Counted from the stretch's first letter, positions 49,117 to 56,388 are shown. The stretch: DNA of 64,000 nucleotides from Gordonia malaquae NBRC 108250 (GCF_000344135.1 NZ_BAOP01000010.1:113692-177691), one strand, 5' to 3'. A program made the numbers and translations. Notes: generated by a model from the letters alone, not told the origin.

Positions 49117-50295
49117 ATGGCCGAATCGTTCGGAATGATCGACAAGCGCCCGAATGGCCGCTATCGCGCCCGCTTCACCGAACCGGACCCGCACGGCACC
49201 AGCGGGAAGGCCGCAGCCGAACGCAGGATCACCGCACCAGGGACTTTTGCGACGAAAAGCGAAGCGCGGCAATGGCTTTCGATCCAGCAGGCGGCCCTCG
49301 CGAGCGGTACGTGGGTACACCCTGACGTTGCGGCGCGGCAGGCCGCCGAGCACGCCGCAGCGGCAGCAGCAGCGGCCACACCGTTCGGCACCTATGCCGC
49401 CCGCTGGATCGAGACGCGCACGAACAGCAAGGGCGAGGCGCTGCGCCCCCGGACACGCAAAGAGTATGAACGAATGCTCGATACCGGCCCTCTTGCCTTC
49501 TGGTCCGAACAGCCGTTGAACGCGATCACGCCCGAGATGGTGCGCGATTGGCGCTCCGACCTGCTGAAAGGCGGGAAGCTCACCCAAACAGCGCGCGCCT
49601 ACGACCTCATGAAATCGATCATGAAGACGGCCGTCGAGGACGAGCTATTGAGCGCGAACCCGTGCCGTGTGAAAGGCGGGTCGATTACTTCCACCGGCCG
49701 GAAAGTCCGTCCGCCCACCGACGACGAGCTCGATTCGCTCATCACGCACATCGAAAGTCGCTACAAGGCGCTCGTTGTCATCGCCGCTGCCGGTGGATTG
49801 CGATACGGCGAAGCGCTCGGCTTGACCAGCGACGACGTAGCCGTGGAGCGGGACGACGACGGCAACGTGGATGCTGTCCGCGTCGTCGTCGAGCGGTCCG
49901 TCGTGGAGGGTTCCGGCTTGGCCCGCGAAGCCGGACCCACGAAAACCGCTGCTGGGCAACGCGTTATCGCCCTCTTCGGCGGCGATGCGGCGATCGTCGC
50001 CGCGCACGTCGAGGGGATGAAGCCAGGGGCGTTGTTGTGGACCGATACGCAGGGCAACTACGTGTCGCAATCGTCGGTGAACAACGCGTGGCGGAAGGCC
50101 AGGAAGGCCGCCGGATGCCCCGATGTCACGTTCCACTCGCTACGCCACTATGCGGGCACCCGGTACGCACAGTCGGGCGCGACCGTGGCCGAGACGATGG
50201 CGCGCCTCGGTCACAGCTCGGCGAAGGCCGCTATGAGGTATCAGCACAGCGGCTCCCGCGACGACGAGCTTGCGCGTCGCGCTGCGCGTCCGTAG
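49117..50295 (+). CDS. int: Tyrosine recombinase (site-specific integrase)
   Basis: A 392-residue phage-type integrase that catalyses att recombination. Start ATG 49117 with GAGAGGGG upstream. N-terminal arm-binding domain (SFGMIDKRPNGRYRARF, a beta-strand Arg-rich module), core-binding domain (about 95-190, TFGTYAARWIE-like AATPFGTYAARWIETR) and C-terminal catalytic domain with Arg in GGLRYGEALGL (about 231), HSLRHYAGTRYAQSG (HxxR, about 345), GHSSAKAAMRYQH (His/Trp position and nucleophile Tyr, about 371-381). It reads away from attL. Confidence 0.95.
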   Translation: MAESFGMIDKRPNGRYRARFTEPDPHGTSGKAAAERRITAPGTFATKSEARQWLSIQQAALASGTWVHPDVAARQAAEHAAAAAAAATPFGTYAARWIETRTNSKGEALRPRTRKEYERMLDTGPLAFWSEQPLNAITPEMVRDWRSDLLKGGKLTQTARAYDLMKSIMKTAVEDELLSANPCRVKGGSITSTGRKVRPPTDDELDSLITHIESRYKALVVIAAAGGLRYGEALGLTSDDVAVERDDDGNVDAVRVVVERSVVEGSGLAREAGPTKTAAGQRVIALFGGDAAIVAAHVEGMKPGALLWTDTQGNYVSQSSVNNAWRKARKAAGCPDVTFHSLRHYAGTRYAQSGATVAETMARLGHSSAKAAMRYQHSGSRDDELARRAARP

Positions 50296-50308
50296 ACGAT
50301 GCTGGTTG

Positions 50309-50557
50309 CGCTCCCTGGGCGGTGGTGCCGCGCTCCCGGGCCTTCGGCCCTCCCGCGCTTCACCAGCGCCCAGGGAGGTCGGGAGGGTGACCACGGTTGC
50401 GAGTGTGCAGCTGTCGACGTCGTGGAGACGATGGGTTGGGATGGTCCGTTGACAGCGGGCACCATAGCCACCCATCCCAGCACGTCGAAAGCCCCAACCT
50501 CTGCACCCGCGTGGCGCATCGCGAAGCGCGGGAGGGCCGAAGGCCCGGGAGCGCGGC
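50309..50557. repeat. Large inverted repeat downstream of the integrase
   Basis: Perfect 35-bp arms at 50327-50361 and 50523-50557 (core GCGCTCCCGGGCCTTCGGCC and its complement) separated by 161 bp. The left arm also carries CCGGGCC-TTC-GGCCC internal hairpins and is flanked by its own nested inverted repeat (CTCCCTGGGC / GCCCAGGGAG, 50311-50378). No credible gene is seen between 50296 and 50984; this stretch is regulatory or structural. Confidence 0.8.
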
Positions 50558-50727
50558 GCGATAGCGCCCAGCAGCCCACTTCATCTACCCTGATCCCGTT
50601 GAGTACTTCTCTTCCATTCTTCCGCCGTCGCGGGCTTGGTGGCGCTCCGGTGTTGGACCTCCCGCCAGGGTGGTACTTCGTACACACCCTGGCGCGATGG
50701 TCCAATACCTCCGCGCAACATCGTATG

Positions 50728-50853
50728 CGCAGGTCAGAGCCAGTTTTCAATCGCGCCGTTTTTGGTCCGCGGCGCGATACAACGGCGCAATAGAAACCGC
50801 AGGTCAGAGCGTTTTTTAGGGCACCCTTACGGTCGAATAGAAACCGCAGGTCA
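50728..50853. repeat. Short direct repeats (iteron-like) in the element
   Basis: CGCAGGTCAGAGC occurs at 50728-50740 and 50798-50810, and AATAGAAACCGCAGGTCA at 50789-50806 and 50836-50853. Spacing is irregular (about 70 and 47 bp). They are in the non-coding part downstream of the relaxase operon. Candidate replication iterons or oriT-associated binding sites; which of the two is not decided by the sequence. Confidence 0.6.
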
Positions 50854-50884
50854 ACGGGGTGCCCCTACGGACCCATCGAACGGC

Positions 50885-50922
50885 GAACACCCCTGGAACC
50901 AGCGATGGTTCCAGGGGTGTTC
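50885..50922. terminator. Strong hairpin after the relaxase operon
   Basis: A 17-bp perfect stem GAACACCCCTGGAACCA / TGGTTCCAGGGGTGTTC with loop GCGA, about 60 bp past the end of the long relaxase frame. Confidence 0.85.
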
Positions 50923-50984
50923 TGTCTGTTGCCCTCGCGGGGCGGCCCATCGGCCGGCCGCAAGCGGCAGGCCGATGGATTCAA

Positions 50985-52484
50985 CTACTTGTCGCCGTGT
51001 TGCCGTTCCTCACGGGTGCGCCCGTGGTTGCCCACCACCGTCGGCCCCGTGGCCGCGACGACGTTGGTCGTCGGTTCCGCCCCGTCGGCGGCACCTTCGA
51101 TCGCTGCCGCGTGCATCAGCGCGACAGCTCTTTTCGCATTCGCCACTCGGCGGACTGCCACCGGCTCCACGCCGCCGGGTCCGCCTCGATGCCAGGACAC
51201 GGACCCAGCTTCTCGACCACCGCCCGGTCCGTCTCCGTCGGCTCCTCCTGATCCCAGAACCGCTGTTCCCGCAGATTCCCCCACGACCTCCAGCGGCTGG
51301 GATCGGTCACCTTGTTCGGCCGAGGCCCCAACAGGTCGATGATCCACTCCGAGTCCACTTCGGCCGCTGGTTCGCTCGCCGATTCGCTCGGCGTCGTCGC
51401 CGAGGGGCACGCCGTCACGCTCGGCGGCGGCTGCTGCTCGGTCGGCTTCTGCGCGCGCTGCTGCTTCAAGCGCCTCAGCTTCTCGGCGGCGCTCAACGGC
51501 TTCTCGGTCATCTTCCTTCTCCTGTTCCTGTTCTGCCGACATCGCGGCGATCTGATCGGCCAGCCACAGCGAGCCGTACAGCGCGTCGCGGCCGTCGGCC
51601 TCGGTGTGGTGCGCCCGGTCGAGCTTCCCGGCGCTGCGCGCGATAGGCGTCGGCTTGCCGCCGCGCTTACCTGGTGCGGTCCGCACCGGTACGCCGTCGC
51701 TGTCGGTGACGGCGTACGACAGACCGCCTCGGGTGCCGCACCGCACCGACAACGCGGTGTCGTCGTTGATCGGCACCGAGACCGCCTCACCGGGTCCCGG
51801 CACCGCCGACAGGCGGCCGTCGATGATCGCCTCGCCGATGTGTGCGGCGAGGAACGAGTCGAGTTCCCTCGGCGTAATCGTGCTCGGCTCCATCGCGATC
51901 AACGCGTCGTGATCCGGTACGAGCAGGCCTCGCGCTGCCGCGACCCGCTCGACTTCCGACCGAGCGGATCGACCCGGCACAATCGGTTCGATGCCGTGTT
52001 CACGGAGCACTTGGTCGTTCACATCGCGCCATTCCTGGTGGTGCCAACCGGTACGACGAGCCTTGCCGGTTTGGACGATGTGATTCGGTACCGCGAGGTG
52101 AGCGTGCAACACCCCGTTGTCGCCCTGGAGCACGGCCAAGTGGGGCGTGTCGGGCACCACCCGGCGCAACGTCTCGGCGACGATCTCGCGGGCCTCGGCC
52201 ACGTGCGCCGGGTTGCTCGGATTGAACCGCTTCGGGCTGAACGAGATCACTACGTCATCGCCGTGGTTCTTGCGCGTTGTCTGGCGCATGATCGCGTCCA
52301 TCTCCACGGCGGCAGCGATCAATCCATCCGGCGTTTCCGGTCCCATGTCGTTGATGATCGACAGCACGCGAGCGGTACCGTCGCCGCCCTTCGGCGTGAC
52401 CATGTACCGCACGTACGGAACCATCCGACCCGGCTCGATCTTCTGCGTGACGACGACCGCGCCGTCGATGCTCGACTCACTCAT
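50985..52484 (-). CDS. Relaxase / mobilization nuclease
   Basis: Open frame of 499 codons. The N-terminal 230 residues form the relaxase: conserved VVISFSPKRFNPSNPAH, then LAVLQGDNGVLHAHLAVPN with the metal-binding His-Ala-His (about residue 127), HHQEWRDVNDQVL and a candidate nucleophile Tyr early (MVPYVRYMV). The middle carries GKRGGKPTPIARSAGKLDRA. The last ~175 codons overlap, in another frame, a 131-residue reading frame with a far better codon profile and its own ribosome site, so the true C-terminus may be near residue 325 or the product may be frameshifted. The ATG overlaps mobC by 8 nt. Confidence 0.8.
   Translation of the reverse strand: MSESSIDGAVVVTQKIEPGRMVPYVRYMVTPKGGDGTARVLSIINDMGPETPDGLIAAAVEMDAIMRQTTRKNHGDDVVISFSPKRFNPSNPAHVAEAREIVAETLRRVVPDTPHLAVLQGDNGVLHAHLAVPNHIVQTGKARRTGWHHQEWRDVNDQVLREHGIEPIVPGRSARSEVERVAAARGLLVPDHDALIAMEPSTITPRELDSFLAAHIGEAIIDGRLSAVPGPGEAVSVPINDDTALSVRCGTRGGLSYAVTDSDGVPVRTAPGKRGGKPTPIARSAGKLDRAHHTEADGRDALYGSLWLADQIAAMSAEQEQEKEDDREAVERRREAEALEAAARAEADRAAAAAERDGVPLGDDAERIGERTSGRSGLGVDHRPVGASAEQGDRSQPLEVVGESAGTAVLGSGGADGDGPGGGREAGSVSWHRGGPGGVEPVAVRRVANAKRAVALMHAAAIEGAADGAEPTTNVVAATGPTVVGNHGRTREERQHGDK
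51116..51511 (-). CDS. Overlapping reading frame: 131-residue protein with LGPxP-DPxxW repeats
   Basis: Starts at ATG 51511, preceded by AGGAGAAGGAAG. Nearly every codon ends in G or C, whereas the relaxase frame over the same DNA loses that bias after about 51400. The N-terminal part is basic and Gln-rich (SAAEKLRRLKQQRAQKPTEQ). The C-terminal part has two copies of a short motif: LGPRPNKVTDPSRW and LGPCPGIEADPAAW, each followed by an acidic or aromatic helix; such repeats occur in the C-terminal regions of some actinobacterial relaxases. Either a distinct small mobilization protein or the displaced C-terminus of the relaxase. Confidence 0.65.
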   Translation of the reverse strand: MTEKPLSAAEKLRRLKQQRAQKPTEQQPPPSVTACPSATTPSESASEPAAEVDSEWIIDLLGPRPNKVTDPSRWRSWGNLREQRFWDQEEPTETDRAVVEKLGPCPGIEADPAAWSRWQSAEWRMRKELSR

Positions 52485-52845
52485 CGGCCCTCGCCCCCTC
52501 GCTCACCCGATCGACCACCCCGGCGATCTGCTCCATGAACTCGTCAACGAGCGCGGCAGCGTCGGGATCGCCCGAGTGAATCCGACGCGCAATCGGGTTC
52601 ACGATGCCCCGGAGCTGGTTCAGTTCCTTACGCAACGCCACCCGCTCGGCCAGGGCCGCCTGCTCGGCCGCCGACGGCGGCAGCGGCACCGACGGCCGAC
52701 GGCCGTCGGTAACCGCGTCCAGGGCGTCTATCGACGCCCGGACGGTCGCTGACCGGCCGAGACCCAGCCGCCGCCCGAGGGCGGCGAGCTGGTCGGCCTC
52801 GGCGTCCCCGAGCCTGAGCTCGAAACGCCGCGCTTTCGTGCTCAC
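52477..52845 (-). CDS. MobC-like ribbon-helix-helix mobilization accessory protein
   Basis: 122 residues from GTG 52845 (VSTKARRFELRLGDAEADQL). The N-terminal part has an RHH-type strand and helix (RFELRL, GRRLGLGRSATVRASIDAL); the C-terminal half carries RKELNQLRGIVNPIARRIHS, resembling the MobC helix that helps the relaxase open DNA at oriT. It overlaps the relaxase start by 8 nt. Confidence 0.78.
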   Translation of the reverse strand: MSTKARRFELRLGDAEADQLAALGRRLGLGRSATVRASIDALDAVTDGRRPSVPLPPSAAEQAALAERVALRKELNQLRGIVNPIARRIHSGDPDAAALVDEFMEQIAGVVDRVSEGARADE

Positions 52846-52885
52846 TGCAACCACCCCGCTACGCGGTGTCGAAACAGTGGGTGGT

Positions 52886-52941
52886 TGCAAGGGCACCAAA
52901 GCATTTGTACGTACAGGGCTTCGCCCTTCCCGTCCAAATGC
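52886..52941. other. Nested inverted repeats upstream of mobC, oriT candidate
   Basis: GCATTTG (52901-52907) and CAAATGC (52935-52941) enclose AGGGC-TTC-GCCCT (52915-52927). The 139-bp gap between the small protein gene and mobC is the longest inside the operon; oriT regions often lie beside mobC. No nic motif is recognised. Confidence 0.4.
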
Positions 52942-52984
52942 GGCGCCCCGACTCCGGTCTCGCTCCGCTCGCCTCCGTCGGGAT

Positions 52985-53341
52985 TCACAACGCACCGCCG
53001 GGGGCGGTACGCGGGTCATCCGGCGACCACGCCGGAACGTTCCGACCGTCGCCGAGATCGATCAACGAATCGGCCTCAGCTTCACCGGCTGGGTCCGGTT
53101 CCTCGGCCCCCTCCGCTTCGGCGATCAACTCGCGCAACTCGGCGGCGTCGGCGATCACTTTCCGAGCGGCCTCGGTGTCGCCGCCGACGGCGGCCAGGAG
53201 CGCCCGACCGAACTTCACTGCATCGCGGTCGGCCTTCTTCTTCGCCGCCGCCCGCTGCGCCGCCTTCGCCTTCCGCAGGCGTGCTTTAGCGGCCTTCTCC
53301 GCCTTCTCTGCCTTCGCGATTTCCTGTGCCAGTGACGCCAT
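52985..53341 (-). CDS. Small Ala/Lys-rich coiled-coil protein of the element
   Basis: 118 residues from ATG 53341, with GAAGGGA 9 nt upstream. Residues 5-40 are a highly charged Ala/Lys/Glu helix (AQEIAKAEKAEKAAKARLRK), then KFGRALLAAVGGDTEAARKV and an acidic C-terminal tail. It begins 2 nt after the ATPase stop, so it is in the same operon. Not recognised; possibly a DNA-binding or mobilization accessory. Confidence 0.65.
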   Translation of the reverse strand: MASLAQEIAKAEKAEKAAKARLRKAKAAQRAAAKKKADRDAVKFGRALLAAVGGDTEAARKVIADAAELRELIAEAEGAEEPDPAGEAEADSLIDLGDGRNVPAWSPDDPRTAPGGAL

Positions 53342-53343
53342 TG

Positions 53344-54810
53344 TCAGTTCCCTTCGTTGTCGTTGTCGTTGTTGTCGTCGTCGGGATCGATCCCGACGAC
53401 CCGCATTCCGCCGCGTTCGCGGCGTGTCCCGACGCGACCGGCGGCCGTCCATTCATCGATCACGTCGTTCACCCATGCCCGCGCCTTCGCACGCGGCATG
53501 CGGACCGCTTCGTCGTCGGCGTCGGTGACCGCCTCGGCGAGCGCCGTCGGCGCGATCCCGTCGGGGTCCGAGGCGTCAATCAGTGCGGCGATCAGACGGC
53601 GACGCTGCGACTCGGGATCGGTCCCGTTCATGCGCGCCACCGACGCGGCACTGTCGGCGTCCGCCTTGGCCTTCTTGGCCGTCGCCAGGGACACCTGCCA
53701 GGGATCGCCCTCGGTCACCGTCAGGCGGCCGAGGAAGCCCTCGACGGCACCCCCGCCGACGTGGTGGGTGAGTGCGCCCGTCCTGTCCTTGACGGCCACC
53801 ACGTCGCCCCAGGCGACCCGTCCGGGGACGGCCGCCGGTTGGGGTTCCTCGCCCTTGCCCGGCTGCGTCGTCGGACGGGTCAACAGCAACACGAAATCGG
53901 GGGTGTCAATCTTCGCCGACGCGCCCCGCGGACGGGTCGCCGCTTCGTGCCCGACGTGGTCGATGATGATGACCGACGTGATGGTGCGAAGTCGCTCCAC
54001 GAGAGCGAACAACCGATTGACGTCGGTGGCCGAATTTTCTTCGCCCCCCATCGCGTCCATCGCCTTGGCGAACGAGTCGATGACGATCAGTTTCGGCGGG
54101 TGTTGTTCGAGGCCCCGAAGGATTCCGACGAGAGCGTCGTACGTGGACATCCGGTGCATCGCCGCAACGTCGACCGGGGACACGATGTTGACCGCACGGG
54201 TGCGAATCATCGCGTCGCTCGCGCCGAGCAGCTGAAGGCGGCCGTAGAGGGCCGGAACACCGTTGCCGTCGAGGTCGAGATACACGGCGTCTTCCGCATC
54301 CAGACACGCCGCCTCGGCCGCCCACGTTTTGCCGACGCCTCCGCGACCGACGAGCAGGGTCAGGCCCTTCTCTGCGATCAAACCATCGAGATACGGGCCG
54401 CATGCCGGTTCGGCGGTCACGGTGAGCGTCGTCAGATCGACCTCCCCGAGCGCGTCGAGGCCGATCGGAATCGGCTCGACGACGGCCTCGGCACCGGCCA
54501 ACAGGGACGCCGCTTGCCTCTTCGCGTGATCGGCCACGAGAGTACGAATCCCGTCGTACCCGATTTCGCGCCGCCGCACCGCGTCAGTGAAGCGACCGAT
54601 CACATCGGGGCCGAGGGCGATCAGACGAGCGCCGAGGCGGGCGTCGTCGGTGACGTCAACGATCTTCCCCGACGCGTCGATCTCGCCGACAGTTCTCAGC
54701 GCCTCAGTGAGTGCTGTCAATGCCACCTCGGCGGTGGTATTGTTGCTGCTGGACGCCCCATCCACCTGAGCCCCGTCGGTCACACCGGCGGGGTTTTCTG
54801 TTGTCGTCAT
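53344..54810 (-). CDS. RepA-like RecA-fold ATPase (AAA_25 type)
   Basis: A 488-residue protein. Walker A LLVGRGGVGKTWAAE (about residues 152-166), Walker B LIVIDSFAKAMDAMGG (about 240-255), then IIIDHVGHEAATRPRGASAK, typical of RepA hexameric helicases of small plasmids and integrative elements. The N-terminal 100 residues are acidic/Thr-rich with a helical stretch; the C-terminal 80 form a winged-helix-like region ending in an acidic Asn/Asp tail. Overlaps the xis stop by 4 nt. It could support limited replication of the excised circle (inference), although no initiator or primase is seen. Confidence 0.8.
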   Translation of the reverse strand: MTTTENPAGVTDGAQVDGASSSNNTTAEVALTALTEALRTVGEIDASGKIVDVTDDARLGARLIALGPDVIGRFTDAVRRREIGYDGIRTLVADHAKRQAASLLAGAEAVVEPIPIGLDALGEVDLTTLTVTAEPACGPYLDGLIAEKGLTLLVGRGGVGKTWAAEAACLDAEDAVYLDLDGNGVPALYGRLQLLGASDAMIRTRAVNIVSPVDVAAMHRMSTYDALVGILRGLEQHPPKLIVIDSFAKAMDAMGGEENSATDVNRLFALVERLRTITSVIIIDHVGHEAATRPRGASAKIDTPDFVLLLTRPTTQPGKGEEPQPAAVPGRVAWGDVVAVKDRTGALTHHVGGGAVEGFLGRLTVTEGDPWQVSLATAKKAKADADSAASVARMNGTDPESQRRRLIAALIDASDPDGIAPTALAEAVTDADDEAVRMPRAKARAWVNDVIDEWTAAGRVGTRRERGGMRVVGIDPDDDNNDNDNEGN

Positions 54811-55022
54811 CCCTGCGCACCGCCATACATGAGCGCGCGCAGCGAGCGGGCGGTGATACGGGTAGGGACGCCGGAGCGCCGGGGGAAAACCGTCTTGAGC
54901 TCGCCCCGGTCGATCAGCCGGTCGACCGACCGCTCAGAAATGCCCAGGCGCTCTTGGATTTCGCGCTTGGAGTACGCCCGCAGGTCGTCGTCGACAGTGA
55001 TCGTCGGAATGGGTGTGGACAT
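54807..55022 (-). CDS. xis: HTH excisionase-like protein (candidate RDF)
   Basis: A 71-residue protein with a MerR/Xis-type helix-turn-helix: LRAYSKREIQERLGISERSV then DRLIDRGEL, and a basic wing (FPRRSGVPTRITARSLRALM). It is the first gene of the leftward operon and lies between attR and the ATPase, the usual place for a recombination directionality factor. A hairpin covering its ribosome-binding site lies directly upstream. Confidence 0.75.
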   Translation of the reverse strand: MSTPIPTITVDDDLRAYSKREIQERLGISERSVDRLIDRGELKTVFPRRSGVPTRITARSLRALMYGGAQG

Positions 55023-55057
55023 GGGTCACCTCGAAGGATCGTTCCTTCGAGTGACCC
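55023..55057. promoter_or_regulatory. Inverted repeat over the xis ribosome-binding site
   Basis: Arms GGGTCAC-(C)-TCGAAGGA and TCCTTCGA-GTGACCC around loop TCGT, ending one base before the xis ATG. On the mRNA the right arm contains the Shine-Dalgarno (GAGGTG), so folding would hide it; as DNA it is also a good operator candidate. Confidence 0.65.
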
Positions 55058-55245
55058 GCTGCACCGCCCTATGACCGGGAATCTGACACCGTGAGGTGGA
55101 GGTGGCAGCGGAGCGCCGTCGGCGCTGTCGCTCGTCGCACGGTAGCTCTTAACCACCCGCACTTGCCGTTAACTGTTTAGGCCGCGACCCTAGGGCCGCT
55201 TGGCGACAACAGTACGGAAACCGACAGAGACCGTCAACCGCCGAT

Positions 55246-55309
55246 GTACCCACCGCCGCCGGTTGGGTACGCGTACCCACCACGTACCCAAACCCGCTGG
55301 GTACCCACC
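55246..55309. promoter_or_regulatory. Right arm-type integrase/excisionase sites
   Basis: A cluster of GTACCCA motifs: GTACCCACC at 55246-55254 and 55301-55309, GTACCCACCACGTACCCA at 55273-55290, and one inverted copy TTGGGTAC at 55263-55270. The 18-mer and the 13-mer CTGGGTACCCACC (55297-55309) both recur at 49078-49099. No gene is seen between 55058 and 55351. Confidence 0.75.
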
Positions 55310-55320
55310 CTGCAGACACA

Positions 55321-55350
55321 AGAAAACCCCCTGTGACCAGGGGGTTTCTT
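55321..55350. terminator. Hairpin terminator downstream of tRNA-Val(CAC)
   Basis: Stem AAACCCCCTG / CAGGGGGTTT with loop TGAC, followed on the minus strand by A-rich/T-rich flanks; element-borne replacement for the chromosomal hairpin at 48929-48960. Confidence 0.8.
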
Positions 55351-55351
55351 C

Positions 55352-55379
55352 TTGTGGTCCCGGCTGGGATCGAACCAGC
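55352..55379. other. attR: 28-bp repeat forming the 3' end of tRNA-Val
   Basis: Identical to 48962-48989. It overlaps the 3' part of the intact tRNA-Val(CAC), so integration kept the tRNA functional. Confidence 0.92.
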
Positions 55380-55426
55380 GACCTTCCCGGTGTGAACGGG
55401 ACGCTCTTCCACTGAGCCACGGGACC
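55355..55426 (-). tRNA. tRNA-Val, anticodon CAC
   Basis: 72 nt including discriminator A. Acceptor GGTCCCG/CGGGACC, D-arm GCTC/GAGC, anticodon stem TCCCG/CGGGA with loop TTCACAC (anticodon CAC, reads GUG), T-arm GCTGG/CCAGC with TTCGATC loop. It serves as the integration site of the element on its 3' side. Confidence 0.96.
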
Positions 55427-55700
55427 AGATATTGCGTTGTCGTGCGCTCCGCGTTGCAGCGGTTCGCACGAGGAATGAGATTACACACTCACGTCGAGCG
55501 ACGCCAACTCACCCCCGAGCCAGGCCCAATCCCCCTGTCGGTGGCCCCTCGTTCACGCGTCATGCACGCAACAATGACGCGCCACCTGCGAAAACACATC
55601 AATGTAAGACCCTGACCTCGCGATTTGTCATCACAGCACGAGACCTATAGTGTTCATGTCGCTGGTGAGCGGCGCCCAAAAGGCAAGCTCGCCGGTACAT

Positions 55701-55773
55701 GCGGATGTGGCGCAGCTGGTAGCGCATCACCTTGCCAAGGTGAGGGTCGCGAGTTCGAATCTCGTCATCCGCT
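55701..55773 (+). tRNA. tRNA-Gly, anticodon GCC (copy 1)
   Basis: 73 nt. Acceptor GCGGATG/CATCCGC, anticodon stem TCACC/GGTGA with loop TTGCCAA (GCC), T-loop TTCGAAT. No encoded CCA. First member of a Gly-Cys-Val set. About 56 bp upstream, TTGTCA and TATAGT form a plausible promoter; 55427-55700 otherwise shows no gene. Confidence 0.96.
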
Positions 55774-55799
55774 CGGAACAAGAGCTTGCCTCTTGCGAT

Positions 55800-55870
55800 G
55801 GTGGCGTGGCCGAGTGGTGAGGCAACGGCCTGCAAAGCCGTGCACACGGGTTCGATTCCCGTCGCCACCT
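55800..55870 (+). tRNA. tRNA-Cys, anticodon GCA (copy 1)
   Basis: 71 nt. Acceptor GGTGGCG/CGCCACC, anticodon loop CTGCAAA (GCA), T-arm CGGG/CCCG with TTCGATT loop, discriminator T followed by encoded CCA (55871-55873). Confidence 0.96.
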
Positions 55871-55896
55871 CCATGCCTGACAACTTCACAAGTCCC

Positions 55897-55968
55897 GCGC
55901 GATTAGCTCAGTGGGAGAGCGCTTCCCTGACACGGAAGAGGTCACAAGTTCAATCCTTGTATCGCGCA
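55897..55968 (+). tRNA. tRNA-Val, anticodon GAC (copy 1)
   Basis: 72 nt. Acceptor GCGCGAT/ATCGCGC, anticodon stem CTTCC/GGAAG with loop CTGACAC (GAC), T-loop TTCAATC; CCA encoded at 55969-55971. Confidence 0.96.
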
Positions 55969-55975
55969 CCAGATG

Positions 55976-56001
55976 AATAGCCCCTGTTGACAGGGGTTAT
56001 T
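55976..56001 (+). terminator. Hairpin after the first Gly-Cys-Val set
   Basis: AATAGCCCCTG / CAGGGGTTATT (one G-T pair) with loop TTGA and a following T-rich tract. Confidence 0.8.
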
Positions 56002-56026
56002 TCATTGGCCAGGATTCCTGGCACAC

Positions 56027-56099
56027 GCGGATGTGGCGCAGCTGGTAGCGCATCACCTTGCCAAGGTGAGGGTCGCGAGTTCGAATCTCGTCATCCGCT
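56027..56099 (+). tRNA. tRNA-Gly, anticodon GCC (copy 2)
   Basis: Identical in sequence to the Gly tRNA at 55701-55773. It stands alone between two terminators, 25 bp after the first. Confidence 0.96.
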
Positions 56100-56103
56100 C
56101 AGA

Positions 56104-56140
56104 GACAAGTCCCGGTCGCCCGCGCGACCGGGACTTTGTC
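56104..56140 (+). terminator. Hairpin after tRNA-Gly copy 2
   Basis: AAGTCCCGGTCGC / GCGACCGGGACTT with a 4-nt loop, followed by a T-rich end. Confidence 0.85.
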
Positions 56141-56211
56141 GTTTCCTCGCCATTGCGTTGGGCGCCCTGGTCACGATCGGTCGTGGCGAGGGGTCTGGCG
56201 GCCCGGCCGAT

Positions 56212-56388
56212 GTGGACGCCGTCGCATTCGCGACGAGCCTCACCGACGAGCAGCTCGGACGTCTGCGCGACTGGACAGGACGAGTACTCGCGGACGGTGA
56301 CACATCTGAACTGTACGAACTCTGGGAAGAGTCCGCGGACCTCGGCGAATGGCTCACAGCGTCACGCGCAAGCATCCCGCCCGCATGA
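56212..56388 (+). CDS. Small hypothetical protein inside the tRNA array
   Basis: 58 residues if started at GTG 56212 (VDAVAFATSLTDEQLGRLRD, then an acidic amphipathic helix DTSELYELWEESADLGEWL and TASRASIPPA). Codon third positions are GC-rich and the helices are regular, which favours coding, but the ribosome site is poor and the frame can also be extended upstream to TTG 56158. Not recognised. If not coding, the 56141-56455 stretch holds no other visible feature. Confidence 0.4.
   Translation: MDAVAFATSLTDEQLGRLRDWTGRVLADGDTSELYELWEESADLGEWLTASRASIPPA

Larger units (their letters stand above)
48962..55379. mobile_element. 6.4-kb integrative mobilizable element in tRNA-Val(CAC)
   Basis: Bounded by 28-bp direct repeats that equal the 3' end of tRNA-Val. 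Content, left to right: attL, arm-type sites, tyrosine integrase (+), a 0.6-kb non-coding region with an inverted repeat and short direct repeats, then a minus-strand operon xis-ATPase-small protein-MobC-relaxase, arm-type sites, attR. It encodes a relaxase but no TraB/FtsK-like DNA pump, VirD4 coupling protein or mating-pair genes, so it would have to be mobilized by another element. Whether it can replicate after excision is open. Confidence 0.88.

Noticed and set aside
49117..55022. pSAM2-type actinomycete integrative conjugative element
   Set aside because: No TraB/FtsK-type translocase, RepSA-type initiator or prim-pol gene is present; a relaxase and MobC point to a mobilizable element instead.
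55987..56211. Upstream extension of the small frame at 56212 across tRNA-Gly copy 2
   Set aside because: The extension would translate through a tRNA gene and a terminator, so it is not coding.
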